DNA of 64,000 bases from the NCBI GenBank assembly GCA_965223245.1, contig CBDCVY010000013.1:1-64000 (forward strand), in the 5' to 3' direction. How positions within the stretch are numbered: position 1 is the stretch's first letter; every line of letters starts with the position of its first letter. The notes beneath the pieces are model-generated. The model did no database searches, had not been told where the DNA came from, and saw only the letters and a program-made list of their open reading frames with translations. Positions 9,459 to 17,931 of the stretch are shown here, piece by piece. The stretch is from CBDCVY01 sp965223245. GTDB lineage: Bacteria; Nitrospinota; Nitrospinia; Nitrospinales; Nitrospinaceae. Both the position numbers and the translations under genes were made by a program.

Positions 9459-9732
9459 AAATTCTCTTAATGAGTAAATTTCTATTAATTTACATTAATT
9501 TGTTTAAATTTAGTGATAATTTTAATAAATCGATGCTAAATTTTAATTAATTTTATATAGTTTAACCCTAGTTATATAAAAGTATATCACTTTCATTTCA
9601 TAATTAATCAACAAAGCTTGGATTTCGATTAAATATCTCCTTAAAAATCAAGGGTCGTTATTTTTTGCATAAAAACTAATCGAAGTCCCTTTACCCCTTA
9701 ATTTTTATTAATTTGGAAAGTAATTCCCAAAG

Positions 9733-9766
9733 TTATCCACAACTTTTTCACAGTCTATGTGGATAA
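9733..9766. promoter_or_regulatory. DnaA box cluster 1 (three boxes in 34 bp)
   Basis: TTATCCACA at 9733-9741 (plus), TTTTTCACA at 9744-9752 (plus, one mismatch) and TTATCCACA on the minus strand at 9758-9766. The gaps are 2 and 5 bp. Such close packing is typical of DnaA-binding regions in origins or of dnaA-regulated promoters. Confidence 0.6.
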
Positions 9767-9975
9767 AAGCTCTATTATTTCAGTTAGATTGGAGAATAGA
9801 GGTGGAACCCGTTAATAAAAACTGACTAATTTGACCCTATCAAATTAAGCCCTAAAGTCCTACCCCCATCAATTCGCCTTAAAAGTAAGGCAAAAACCAT
9901 CTATTAAATTTTGCATGCTCTCCTTGCACAATAATAGCAAAGGATGAGAGGTGTTAATTAAGTAATCCCACTGAT

Positions 9976-9997
9976 AAGCCTTTAAATATAAAGGCTT
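9976..9997. repeat. Perfect 9-bp inverted repeat within the candidate origin
   Basis: AAGCCTTTA and TAAAGGCTT form a perfect 9-bp stem with a 4-base loop (AATA), lying between the two DnaA box clusters. No T-run follows on either strand, so it is not a standard terminator. It may be a protein-binding site or a structural element; its role is unknown. Confidence 0.45.
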
Positions 9998-10299
9998 CAG
10001 GGGTATGCAAATAATTGTCTAACATTAAACAAATAATGAGTTCAAAAGTTTAGAATTAAGTTATGCCTAAACCATTGAAAACAAATTATTGAAATAAGTT
10101 TTGGTTTTTTGAGAATTATTTTTTAATCCCAGAAAACCTGTGGAAAACTTTGTATGACCAGTAATTTGGTTGAAATTTTAAAGAAAACCAACGAACTATA
10201 TTGCAAAAGTATTTGAAAATATTGAGTTAGAGCGTTTTCTTAAAAATTTTATTATCCATCAACCCAAATATTTCTACTGATTTCCTTTTCTTTTTCCAT

Positions 10300-10319
10300 T
10301 TATCCACAGATTACTCACA
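10300..10319 (+). promoter_or_regulatory. DnaA box cluster 2 (tandem pair)
   Basis: TTATCCACA at 10300-10308 is followed 2 bp later by TTACTCACA at 10311-10319 (one mismatch to TTATNCACA). This repeats the spacing and orientation of the first two boxes at 9733-9752. An AT-rich stretch follows directly. Confidence 0.55.
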
Positions 10320-10404
10320 ATTTAATAAAAATATTACCCGTTACATTAAATTAGCAAAACGGAATTCTAAAATTCGTAACTATAGATTTTAAATTAAGCA
10401 ATTT

Positions 10405-11334
10405 TCAGGGGTTTTCCTGAGCCAGAATTTTGCGGGCATAGCTTCCGAGATCTGGGGGTAAAGGAGATTGGAATTGAAGCACATTATTATTTTGTGGATG
10501 CTCAAATTCGATTTGATAAGCATGAAGTGCTTGTCGAGGTATAGAAGGCAATTCTTTCCCAGGATTCCCGCCGTACAAAGAATCTCCTAAAATAGGGTAT
10601 CCCAGGGAAGCCAAATGCACTCGGATTTGATGGGTTCGTCCAGTTTTAGGGAATAACCGTACTAAGCTCGCCTTATTATTTTGTTTTATAACTTCGTATT
10701 TTGTTTCTGCTTCGCGTCCTTGTGAAATATTTGAAGACATTTTTTTACGATTTATTTTATGACGGCCAATGGGAACGTTGATTGTTCCCCTCGAAGGTTT
10801 TACCTTTCCTTTGGTAATCGCTAAATAGATTTTTTTGATGGTCCGTTCTTTAAATTGTTGGCTAAGGGATTGGAGAGCCGAATCAGACTTCGCTACCAAA
10901 AGTAGCCCAGAAGTATCTTTATCCAGTCGATGGACAATCCCAGGTCGCTCCACTCCTCCTATTCCCTTTAAATCTTTACAATGATGTAGCAATGCGTTGA
11001 CCAGGGTTCCGCTAGTGTGACCTGGAGCTGGATGGACAACTATCCCGGCAGGTTTATCAATAACTAAAATAGAACTGTCTTCATAGACAATATTTAATGG
11101 AATTGGTTCTGCTTTTACTTCCAAAGGCTTTGGATCGGGAACAGTTAGATCAACTATATCATCAATCTTTAATTTATACTTTGCTTTCGCAGGACATCCA
11201 TTCACATTTACAAAGTTTTCTTCAATGAGCTTTTGTATGTAAGAACGAGTCAGGTCATTTTGGACTTCCACTAAAAAGTGGTCCAAACGTTTTTTTTCGC
11301 AATCGGTTTTGATTTTATAATCGTAATGCAGCAT
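10405..11334 (-). CDS. rluD: RluD-type 23S rRNA pseudouridine synthase
   Basis: 309 residues. An S4 RNA-binding domain covers about 16-75 and the RluA-family catalytic domain follows. The catalytic aspartate is Asp138 in HRLDKDTSG, and the C-terminal signature GRTHQIRVHLASLGYPILGD lies near 237. Family knowledge: RluD makes pseudouridines in helix 69 of 23S rRNA (1911/1915/1917); the S4 domain supports RluD or RluC over RluA. The gene ends at the edge of the non-coding region 9459-10404. No close operon partner: moaB is 162 bp upstream. Confidence 0.93.
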   Translation of the reverse strand: MLHYDYKIKTDCEKKRLDHFLVEVQNDLTRSYIQKLIEENFVNVNGCPAKAKYKLKIDDIVDLTVPDPKPLEVKAEPIPLNIVYEDSSILVIDKPAGIVVHPAPGHTSGTLVNALLHHCKDLKGIGGVERPGIVHRLDKDTSGLLLVAKSDSALQSLSQQFKERTIKKIYLAITKGKVKPSRGTINVPIGRHKINRKKMSSNISQGREAETKYEVIKQNNKASLVRLFPKTGRTHQIRVHLASLGYPILGDSLYGGNPGKELPSIPRQALHAYQIEFEHPQNNNVLQFQSPLPPDLGSYARKILAQENP

Positions 11335-11496
11335 TCCATTTTAAGGAGGAGGAAAAGATCGCAGATTTTTTTTCTACTTTTCTGCTTTTATTTGATTAGG
11401 TGACCCTTGAGAGAATCTCCATCCACAAACTTCTTTATAGGTCACTATATTCATTCTCAATCCGACTATTTTGGTGAAATAATTAATTAGTAGCTC

Positions 11497-12015
11497 TTAT
11501 TTTTCTAATAGTCGTGGCATCAATTCCACTAAATTACATGGAGGATTATTACTGTTGAGCTGGTGAACCAGTATTTGGTCCCACGCATCTTTACAGGCCC
11601 CTGTAGAGCCGGGTAAAGCAAACATAAAGGTCCCGTTAGCTACGCCTCCCGTAGCACGAGATTGCATTGTAGAGGTCTTAATGTTTTGATAGCTAAGCCA
11701 CCGAAACAGCTCTCCAAATCCGGGTATGGATTTATCATACAATTCCTCAAACGCTTCTGGGGTGACGTCTCTTCCGGTAACACCAGTACCTCCAGTTGCA
11801 ATTATTACATCAACGTTTTTATCAGCGATCCATTTTTTCAAGATAGATTGTATGGAATCAACCTCATCTTTTATGATCACACGATCTACTACCCGGTGTC
11901 TTGCATTTTTAACTCGTTCGGCTAAGGTATTGCCGGACTTATCATCCGCTTCTGTTCGGGTATCAGATACAGTCATGATTGCAATGTTCACACTTTTGGC
12001 TACTGGAGCATCCAT
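11497..12015 (-). CDS. moaB: Molybdenum cofactor biosynthesis protein MoaB/Mog
   Basis: 172 residues, full length. It has the MoaB/Mog molybdopterin-binding fold, with TVSDTR near 15, the IATGGTGVTGRDVTPEAF segment near 92 and the C-terminal FALPGSTGACKDAWD near 132. Family knowledge: adenylylates molybdopterin before metal insertion, or is a MoaB paralogue with that fold. It lies divergent to the FolM-like reductase, and moeB-rhodanese at 28 kb serves the same cofactor. Molybdopterin is needed for nitrate/nitrite-type oxidoreductases, which suits a genome with narK. Confidence 0.92.
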   Translation of the reverse strand: MDAPVAKSVNIAIMTVSDTRTEADDKSGNTLAERVKNARHRVVDRVIIKDEVDSIQSILKKWIADKNVDVIIATGGTGVTGRDVTPEAFEELYDKSIPGFGELFRWLSYQNIKTSTMQSRATGGVANGTFMFALPGSTGACKDAWDQILVHQLNSNNPPCNLVELMPRLLEK

Positions 12016-12150
12016 AAATTTCTCCTAATTTGAAATGTTTTTAGAATAGTATCAACCTCGGGAATTTGTGTAAAGAGAGTATCATGCTTGCCGTAGCCTA
12101 AAATTACAGTGTGTGATATAAAATATCTCTTTGTTTATTAAGGAGAAGAA

Positions 12151-12870
12151 ATGCCTACTGCAATTGTTACAGGAGGAGCCGTTAGGATTGGTAAAGCGTT
12201 GGCCTGCCATTTGGCTAAAGAAGGGTGGAGTTTGGCAATTCATTACAACACCTCGTCCCCTGAGCCGGTATTAAACCAGGCTCAAAAATTAGGAGTGGCT
12301 TGTAAAGCTTACCAGGGAAACCTTATGGATCTGGACTTTGCAGGTCAATTTATTGATAGGGTGTGTAAAGACTTTTCTGACGTTGAGCTGTTGATTAATT
12401 GTGCCGCAAACTTTATTCAGGAAAATGTTGAGAATACCTCTACAAAAACCATTGTAGACACGCTACAGTTGAATTTAATGTCGCCCTTTTTACTTATGCG
12501 GGACTATAAAAAGAGAATTAATCGCGGAATGATTATTAATATTCTGGATGAAAGGATTGGTAAGAATATACCTACTTTTGCAGCTTACTCTGTTTCTAAA
12601 GTGGGATTAGCTCATGTTACGTCATTGGCTGCCATTGAATGGGGGGAAACCGTGAGAGTTAATGGCATTGCTCCAGGATTAATCCTTCCTCCTGCAGGAC
12701 AAAGCGAAGATTATCTTACGCGAAATGCTAAAAATATTCCTACAAAGACACACGGCAACTTAGAAGACCTTGTTCAGGGACTCGATTATTTACTAAGAAG
12801 CCCTTTTGTAAATGGTGAAGTTCTATTCATTGATGGAGGTGAATCCAAGGGAAGGCGCAGCCAGGAATAA
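12151..12870 (+). CDS. SDR-family reductase, pteridine/dihydromonapterin reductase-like (FolM/PTR1)
   Basis: 239 residues of the short-chain dehydrogenase fold. The cofactor motif is TGGAVRIGKAL (7-17), the TGxxxRxG form that marks pteridine reductases and FolM rather than the usual TGxxxGxG. The catalytic Tyr-Lys pair is in AAYSVSKVGL near 148, and there is an SDR-type C-terminus FIDGG. A good ribosome-binding site (AAGGAG) precedes the ATG. Family knowledge: reduces dihydrofolate, dihydromonapterin or pterins with NADPH. It is divergent to moaB, which works on a pterin too. The exact substrate is uncertain. Confidence 0.78.
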   Translation: MPTAIVTGGAVRIGKALACHLAKEGWSLAIHYNTSSPEPVLNQAQKLGVACKAYQGNLMDLDFAGQFIDRVCKDFSDVELLINCAANFIQENVENTSTKTIVDTLQLNLMSPFLLMRDYKKRINRGMIINILDERIGKNIPTFAAYSVSKVGLAHVTSLAAIEWGETVRVNGIAPGLILPPAGQSEDYLTRNAKNIPTKTHGNLEDLVQGLDYLLRSPFVNGEVLFIDGGESKGRRSQE

Positions 12871-12886
12871 TTTAAAAGTTTATAAT

Positions 12887-14527
12887 TTAAAAACGTGCGC
12901 GGGTTAACTTAATATCAGCATTTCCCCAGATAGCTTCAAAACGTTTTTTTATTGCTGAGGCATCCTTGGTTTTCTTTTGAGCTTCCAAACTTTTCATCAG
13001 ACCAAATAATGCCCATCCATTGTCCTTATGACGTTCCAGATCTTTTCGAAACACTCGTTCCGCTTCATCCCCATAACCTAATTCCAATAAAACTGTTCCA
13101 AGTGAATGCCTTGCAGGGTAATACCAGGCCGGGGGCTCGTCATATTTTAATTTGTCTTCAGCGTTAACCGCTTGGGTTAAATGGGAAAGAGCAGACTGAG
13201 TTTTCTTTTGTTTGTATGCAAGTTCACCCTCTAAAAGATGGTCAGCAATTACCAGTAAATTTGAAACGTTATTGATATCCCAAAGTGAGATGTTTTTTAA
13301 GGAGGGATCTTGCATGATTTTCTTTAAGTTGGTTAATTCCCCTTTTGCCTCTTTAAGTTTACCTAATGCAGTAAAAGCTCGTCCGCGCGCATAATGCCAA
13401 ATTCCTTGAGGAAAGATCATATCCTTATCTGGTTTGGGAGCCTTTAGAATGTCCTGCCATTTGCCAAATCGTAACCATGCATAAAAAGGCATCACCCAAT
13501 AATTTTGCAACGTGCCATAACCAGGTTTGCGCATTTCTTTCTGATCTACCGCTTGAGAAAGTTGAATAGCGGCTTGAATTGCTCTTTTGCTCTGGCCAAT
13601 GTTCGCGGCTGCTATCCATAAAAAATGTCGGTTATGAGGCATGTAAGCTAAAGGATAAATTCCTTTGGGGTTTTTTTGTGATTTGTAAGATTCGTCGTTG
13701 ATTATGGCATGTTCATTCACCTTTGCGGCATCTTCATACCGGCCAATACGCATATATATATGTGCTGGCATGTGGAGAAGATGGCCGGAATCGGGTGCTA
13801 ATTCTCTTAATCGGTCAGCACTTTCCTCAGCCCGTTGTGGATTAGGCGAAGCCTCTACCGCATGAATGTGTAGATGGTTAGCGCCTAATTGGTTAGGATC
13901 AATTTTTAATGCCGAATCAATAGTGTTGATAATTTCAGGAGTCCAACTTTTAGGAGCGCCTGTTTTATCCCAATAGTCCCATGGATGTAAATTCATTAAT
14001 GCTTCAGCTAAAAGTGTGAGAACCATGGAGTCATTTGGAAAATCTTTTGCCGCTTGCCTCATTGCGTTAGCATAGGCCTGATCTAATAGTTTTCTATCCT
14101 TAACCGGTTTAGGAGAATACCGTTTAGAGAGGGCTTTTATTAGAGCCTGATCTCTGGGAGTTGCAGAACTTGATAGTTTTACTGCTGTTTGAGTCAGGTA
14201 GTAGGCCTCCGGAACAGCGTTGTCATCCATGGGAGCATTTATATTTGGTCCCAAAACTAATGCGGCTCCCCAATAACAAATAGCGCATTTGGGATCTATT
14301 TTTGCGGCTTCCTTGAAAACTTTGTTGGCCTCTGAGTGATTGAAGCCATATGTTAAAACCAAAGCACGATTGAGCAAGCTTTGCACATTATTTTTTTTGG
14401 TTTGGGTTTGAAGCGCAGGTTTGCTTTTTGTTTTGCTAGCTGAACTTGGAGTTTTTGGAGTTTGTTGGGAAGCGCACCCCAGGAAGCTTATGAGAAATAT
14501 AGTAAGAATAATTCTTTGAATAAACAT
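12887..14527 (-). CDS. TPR-repeat lipoprotein of unknown function
   Basis: 546 residues. A lipoprotein signal peptide ends in the lipobox SFLGC near residue 17, followed by a Ser/Thr/Lys-rich linker. The rest is helical tetratricopeptide-like repeats, including NRALVLTYGFNHSEANKVF near 52, LLHMPAHIYMRIGRYEDAAK near 250 and ALGKLKEAKGEL near 395. Family knowledge: similar long TPR proteins are annotated only as hypothetical and probably scaffold protein contacts at the envelope. It converges on the FolM-like gene with a 16-bp gap. No enzymatic motif is seen. Confidence 0.82.
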   Translation of the reverse strand: MFIQRIILTIFLISFLGCASQQTPKTPSSASKTKSKPALQTQTKKNNVQSLLNRALVLTYGFNHSEANKVFKEAAKIDPKCAICYWGAALVLGPNINAPMDDNAVPEAYYLTQTAVKLSSSATPRDQALIKALSKRYSPKPVKDRKLLDQAYANAMRQAAKDFPNDSMVLTLLAEALMNLHPWDYWDKTGAPKSWTPEIINTIDSALKIDPNQLGANHLHIHAVEASPNPQRAEESADRLRELAPDSGHLLHMPAHIYMRIGRYEDAAKVNEHAIINDESYKSQKNPKGIYPLAYMPHNRHFLWIAAANIGQSKRAIQAAIQLSQAVDQKEMRKPGYGTLQNYWVMPFYAWLRFGKWQDILKAPKPDKDMIFPQGIWHYARGRAFTALGKLKEAKGELTNLKKIMQDPSLKNISLWDINNVSNLLVIADHLLEGELAYKQKKTQSALSHLTQAVNAEDKLKYDEPPAWYYPARHSLGTVLLELGYGDEAERVFRKDLERHKDNGWALFGLMKSLEAQKKTKDASAIKKRFEAIWGNADIKLTRARF

Positions 14528-14621
14528 GTTAACCCTCAGGGAGTGAATAGAAAAAGCAAACTTTTTTCAAAATGAAATTTTGTGACTATATTTATTATAA
14601 AGGACTAACAAATGTTTATGT

Positions 14622-15317
14622 TTAATTTATTGTTTGATATTGGATAGGGTCTTTAACTCCAACCTCTTTAAACCCTTTTAATCTAAGCAAACAACTATCA
14701 CAAATTCTGCACGCTAGCCCTTCTGCATCTGGATTATAACAACTATGGGTCCAGCTAAAGTCAACTCCTAACGCCAGTCCTTTTCTGATAATATCGGCCT
14801 TTGAAAGATGAATTAGTGGAGTGTGTATTTTATATTTGGCAGATCTTTGGACTCCTGATTTAGTGGCAAGATTGGCAAGGTTTTGAAATGCCTGGATGTA
14901 TTCGGGGCGGCAATCGGGATACCCGCTGTAATCCACAGCATTAACTCCTATAAAAATATCCTGGGCATTATTTACTTCGGCTAAAGCTAATGCATAGGAA
15001 AGGAATATTGTGTTTCTGGCCGGAACGTATGTGATGGGAATTTCACCCGCGATTTCTTTTTCTGAACGTTGCACAGGGACCTCAATATCATCGGTTAATG
15101 CCGAGCCTCCAAACTGTCTTAAATCTACTGTAACTACGTTATGTGATATTGCTCCCAAATGCTTTGATATGGTTTGGGCCCGGTCTAATTCTAAAGAATG
15201 TCTCTGCCCATAATCAAAACTTAGAGTAATGGGCGAAAACCCTCCCTTTTTGGCGATTGCCAGGGAAGTAGTAGAATCTAAACCTCCACTTAAAAGGACT
15301 ATTGCAGTTTTTTTCAT
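14622..15317 (-). CDS. queC: 7-cyano-7-deazaguanine synthase QueC
   Basis: 231 residues from ATG 15317. It has the PP-loop SGGLDSTTSL near 10-19 and a C-terminal zinc-binding cluster CYNPDAEGLACRICDSC with four cysteines. Family knowledge: converts 7-carboxy-7-deazaguanine to preQ0 using ammonia and ATP. An in-frame TTG at 15338 would add 7 residues. A TATAAT box on the minus strand at about 15346-15351 would put transcription start close to that TTG, so the ATG is preferred. It is divergent from ffh. queE, the preceding enzyme of the pathway, is at the left edge of the window. Confidence 0.94.
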   Translation of the reverse strand: MKKTAIVLLSGGLDSTTSLAIAKKGGFSPITLSFDYGQRHSLELDRAQTISKHLGAISHNVVTVDLRQFGGSALTDDIEVPVQRSEKEIAGEIPITYVPARNTIFLSYALALAEVNNAQDIFIGVNAVDYSGYPDCRPEYIQAFQNLANLATKSGVQRSAKYKIHTPLIHLSKADIIRKGLALGVDFSWTHSCYNPDAEGLACRICDSCLLRLKGFKEVGVKDPIQYQTIN

Positions 15318-15412
15318 GAATTTAAAACCAATTGACAATAAACAACTGTATTATATACTAGCTTGTTAACTTTGCTTAAACCCCCACAATATCAAAGGTT
15401 ATAGAATAAATT

Positions 15413-16756
15413 ATGTTTGACAATTTATCCAACCGCTTGGAAGCAATTTACAAAAAGTTAAAAGGCCGCGGAAAACTAAAAGAATCCGATGTGGATGAGG
15501 CCCTTCGTGAAATCCGAATGGCTCTCATCGAAGCTGATGTGAGTTTACCAGTTATTAAGTCTTTTTTGGCAGAAGTTCGTGAATTATCCATTGGTCAGGA
15601 AGTATTAACGAGCCTCACACCAGGTCATCAGATGGTCAAAATTGTCAATGACCATTTAGAAAAACTACTTGGCGATGGAGTGACCGATATCAGCTTTTCT
15701 AATGAACCCCCAACCATTGTGTTAATGGTTGGACTTCAGGGTTCGGGGAAGACCACTACGGTGGGCAAATTAGCAAAAATGTGGAAAAAGCAGGGGAAGA
15801 ATTGTTTATTGGTCCCTGCTGATGTTTATCGCCCAGCGGCAATCGAACAATTAAATATTTTAGGAAAAGATCTGGAAATTGATGTTTTCCAAGCGGGAGA
15901 TGAAAAAGATCCCGTAGCAATTTGTGAAAAGGCAGTTGAGCAGGCCCAAAAGGAATTGCGTTATGCGGTAATTTTGGATACTGCCGGCCGTCATCAAATT
16001 GATGAAGATTTAATGGATGAAATACGGTCGATTAAGGAAAAGATACAGCCTGATGAAGTATTATTTGTTGCTGATTCTATGATGGGTCAACAGGCTGTAA
16101 ATGTTGCTCAATCTTTCAACGAGACGGTGGGAATTGATGGTGTAGTTTTAACGAAAATGGATGGTGATGCACGAGGTGGAGCAGCGTTGTCTATTAAATC
16201 AGTCACCGGAAAACCTATTAAATTTATTGGAACTGGAGAAAAATTAGATGCCCTAGAGCCTTTTCATCCTGATCGCATTGTTTCTCGAATTTTAGGAATG
16301 GGTGACGTCATGAGCCTTATTGATAAGGCAGAAGAGGCTTATGACTTGGAGCAAAAAGAAGAACTAGAGAAAAAGATAAAAAAGAACTCTTTTGATTTGG
16401 AAGATTTTCGGGATCAACTTCAGCAAGTTAGAAAAATGGGCTCTATGCAAGATTTACTGGGTATGATTCCCGGAGGCAAAAAATTGAAAGGTTTAAAAAT
16501 AGATGATAGTGCTTTTACCCAGGTAGTGGCTATTATTAATTCCATGACTCCTAAAGAAAGGGCTAATCACAATGTCATTAATGGTAGCCGTAAACGGAGA
16601 ATTGCCCGGGGAAGCGGAACAACAGTAAGCGAAATCAATAAACTATTAAAGCAATTCGCCCAAATGAAAAAGATGATGAAGAAATTCTCCCGAGGGGGAA
16701 TGCAAGGGTTTAATTTGAAGAATATGATGGGTGGAAGAGGTTTTAGCCCTTTTTAA
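15413..16756 (+). CDS. ffh: Signal recognition particle GTPase Ffh
   Basis: 447 residues. The N domain is followed by the G domain, with P-loop GLQGSGKTT at 107-115, DTAGRH near 189, TKMDGDARGG near 246 and the GTG-E-K specificity motif near 271. The methionine-rich M domain follows, with MGSMQDLLGMIPGG and the RNA-binding RKRRIARGSGT near 398. Family knowledge: binds signal sequences together with SRP RNA and delivers ribosomes to FtsY. It heads the plus-strand block ffh-rpsP-khpA-rimM-trmD-PF09936-rplS, a gene order common in bacteria. Confidence 0.98.
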   Translation: MFDNLSNRLEAIYKKLKGRGKLKESDVDEALREIRMALIEADVSLPVIKSFLAEVRELSIGQEVLTSLTPGHQMVKIVNDHLEKLLGDGVTDISFSNEPPTIVLMVGLQGSGKTTTVGKLAKMWKKQGKNCLLVPADVYRPAAIEQLNILGKDLEIDVFQAGDEKDPVAICEKAVEQAQKELRYAVILDTAGRHQIDEDLMDEIRSIKEKIQPDEVLFVADSMMGQQAVNVAQSFNETVGIDGVVLTKMDGDARGGAALSIKSVTGKPIKFIGTGEKLDALEPFHPDRIVSRILGMGDVMSLIDKAEEAYDLEQKEELEKKIKKNSFDLEDFRDQLQQVRKMGSMQDLLGMIPGGKKLKGLKIDDSAFTQVVAIINSMTPKERANHNVINGSRKRRIARGSGTTVSEINKLLKQFAQMKKMMKKFSRGGMQGFNLKNMMGGRGFSPF

Positions 16757-16829
16757 TTTCTATTTTTGTATTTTTTTGAATATAGTAGGCGTTTATTTTT
16801 AACTTTTTTCTTAATAATGGGAGGAAATT

Positions 16830-17078
16830 TTGGCAGTAGTAATTCGATTGAGCAGACGAGGAGCAAAAAAGAGACCATTCTATAGAATTGTGGCTACTGA
16901 TTCGCGGTCACCAAGAGATGGTAAATTTCTGGAGGTAATTGGAACATTTGATCCTTTAAAAGAAGAAGATGGGTGTTTAGTGGATGCGGAAAAGGCTCAG
17001 AGTTGGTTACAAAAAGGTGCACGTCCCTCCAGGACTGTAGCCTCTTTACTAAAAAAAGCCGGGGTAGGGCTATCTTAA
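16830..17078 (+). CDS. rpsP: 30S ribosomal protein S16
   Basis: 82 residues. It begins AVVIRLSRRGAKKRPFYRIV and has VIGTFDPL near 36, both S16 signatures. The start is TTG at 16830, backed by a strong ribosome-binding site GGGAGG at 16819-16824. Family knowledge: S16 helps assembly of the 30S subunit body. It lies 73 bp after ffh. Confidence 0.97.
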   Translation: MAVVIRLSRRGAKKRPFYRIVATDSRSPRDGKFLEVIGTFDPLKEEDGCLVDAEKAQSWLQKGARPSRTVASLLKKAGVGLS

Positions 17079-17178
17079 GCTTGGGATCTTTTGATCTCTT
17101 CGTGACTCGAGTCTAGAGCACATTTCGAATTGAAACCAGTGCGGACACCTAATATTGAGCTTGTTGGAGGAATCGGGC

Positions 17179-17409
17179 ATGAAGGATCTAATTTCTTACA
17201 TTGCAAAAGCTTTGGTGGACTTTCCTGATCAAGTTGACATCCGTGAAGTTGAGGGTGAAAAAACGACCGTTTTAGAATTACGAGTGGCTAAAGAAGATCT
17301 GGGTAAGGTGATCGGGAAACAGGGGAAAACCGCGAGAGCTATGCGAACTATATTAAACGCGACAGCAACTAAATTAAAGAAAAGAGCCGTTTTAGAGATC
17401 ATTGAATAA
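17179..17409 (+). CDS. khpA: KH-domain RNA-binding protein KhpA (YlqC)
   Basis: 76 residues from ATG 17179, which has a well-placed GGAGG at 17166-17170. An upstream in-frame TTG at 17155 would overlap that site, so it is not used. A single KH domain carries the GKQGKTARAMR loop (GxxG) near 47. Family knowledge: KhpA pairs with KhpB in Gram-positives and is a general RNA chaperone-like protein. It is regularly found between rpsP and rimM, as here. Confidence 0.93.
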   Translation: MKDLISYIAKALVDFPDQVDIREVEGEKTTVLELRVAKEDLGKVIGKQGKTARAMRTILNATATKLKKRAVLEIIE

Positions 17410-17412
17410 TTC

Positions 17413-17931
17413 ATGGAATGGGTTTCTGTCGGAAAATTTACTAAGACTCATGGGTTGAAGGGCGAGCTGAAATTTCATCTCTTTTGGGATGATCCTGAGA
17501 TTATAACGGAGATCAAAAAAGGCCTTCTTAAGAATCTATGCGAATTAGAATCTAAAATTCAAATCGAACAAATAAGGACTCAAGGGAAGAAGTGGATCGT
17601 AAAAATTGAGGGGTGCGATTCTATTGACGACGCTAAAACCTTTGTGGGACACACCTTAAAAATTTCCAATATATATTTCCCCCCTTTGCCGGAAGGCGAA
17701 TTTTATTGGTTCGAAATTGAAGGTTTAAAGGTTTTTGACGAATCTGGACGGTACCATGGAATTATCACAGAGATTATTGCGACAGGAAGCAATGATGTTT
17801 ATGTGGTAAAGAATGAAGATAAAGAACTACTTCTTCCAATGATTGATTCTGTGGTGAAGACGATCGATTTGGAAAAAAAAGTTTTAATTTTTCATGTGAT
17901 CGAGGGTTTGCTTGAAGACCATCCGGTTTGA
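17413..17931 (+). CDS. rimM: 16S rRNA processing protein RimM
   Basis: 172 residues. The RimM N-domain starts VGKFTKTHGLKGELKF and is followed by a PRC-barrel domain (from about 97) with EFYWFEIEGL and VYVVKNEDKELLLPMI. Family knowledge: binds S19 and helps maturation of the 30S head. The ATG follows the khpA stop by 3 bp. Its 3' end overlaps trmD by 20 bp, consistent with translational coupling. Confidence 0.95.
   Translation: MEWVSVGKFTKTHGLKGELKFHLFWDDPEIITEIKKGLLKNLCELESKIQIEQIRTQGKKWIVKIEGCDSIDDAKTFVGHTLKISNIYFPPLPEGEFYWFEIEGLKVFDESGRYHGIITEIIATGSNDVYVVKNEDKELLLPMIDSVVKTIDLEKKVLIFHVIEGLLEDHPV

Larger units (their letters stand above)
9459..10404. other. 946-bp gene-free AT-rich region, candidate replication origin (oriC)
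   Basis: This is the only gap over 300 bp in the window and it contains no plausible ORF or RNA gene. It has three exact TTATCCACA DnaA boxes (9733-9741 plus, 9758-9766 minus, 10300-10308 plus). Three near-matches with one mismatch to TTATNCACA lie at 9744-9752 plus, 10139-10147 minus and 10311-10319 plus. The exact plus-strand boxes are each followed after 2 bp by a near-match in the same orientation. Very AT-rich stretches lie at about 9479-9600 and 10319-10360 and could serve as unwinding elements. An inverted repeat lies between the two box clusters. dnaA and dnaN are not nearby and gene strand bias does not clearly switch here, so this remains a hypothesis. Confidence 0.5.

Noticed and set aside
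15346..15351. TATAAT as a definite queC promoter
   Set aside because: The -10 match is exact, but the -35 region is only a weak match, so it is used only as support for the ATG start and not listed as a feature.
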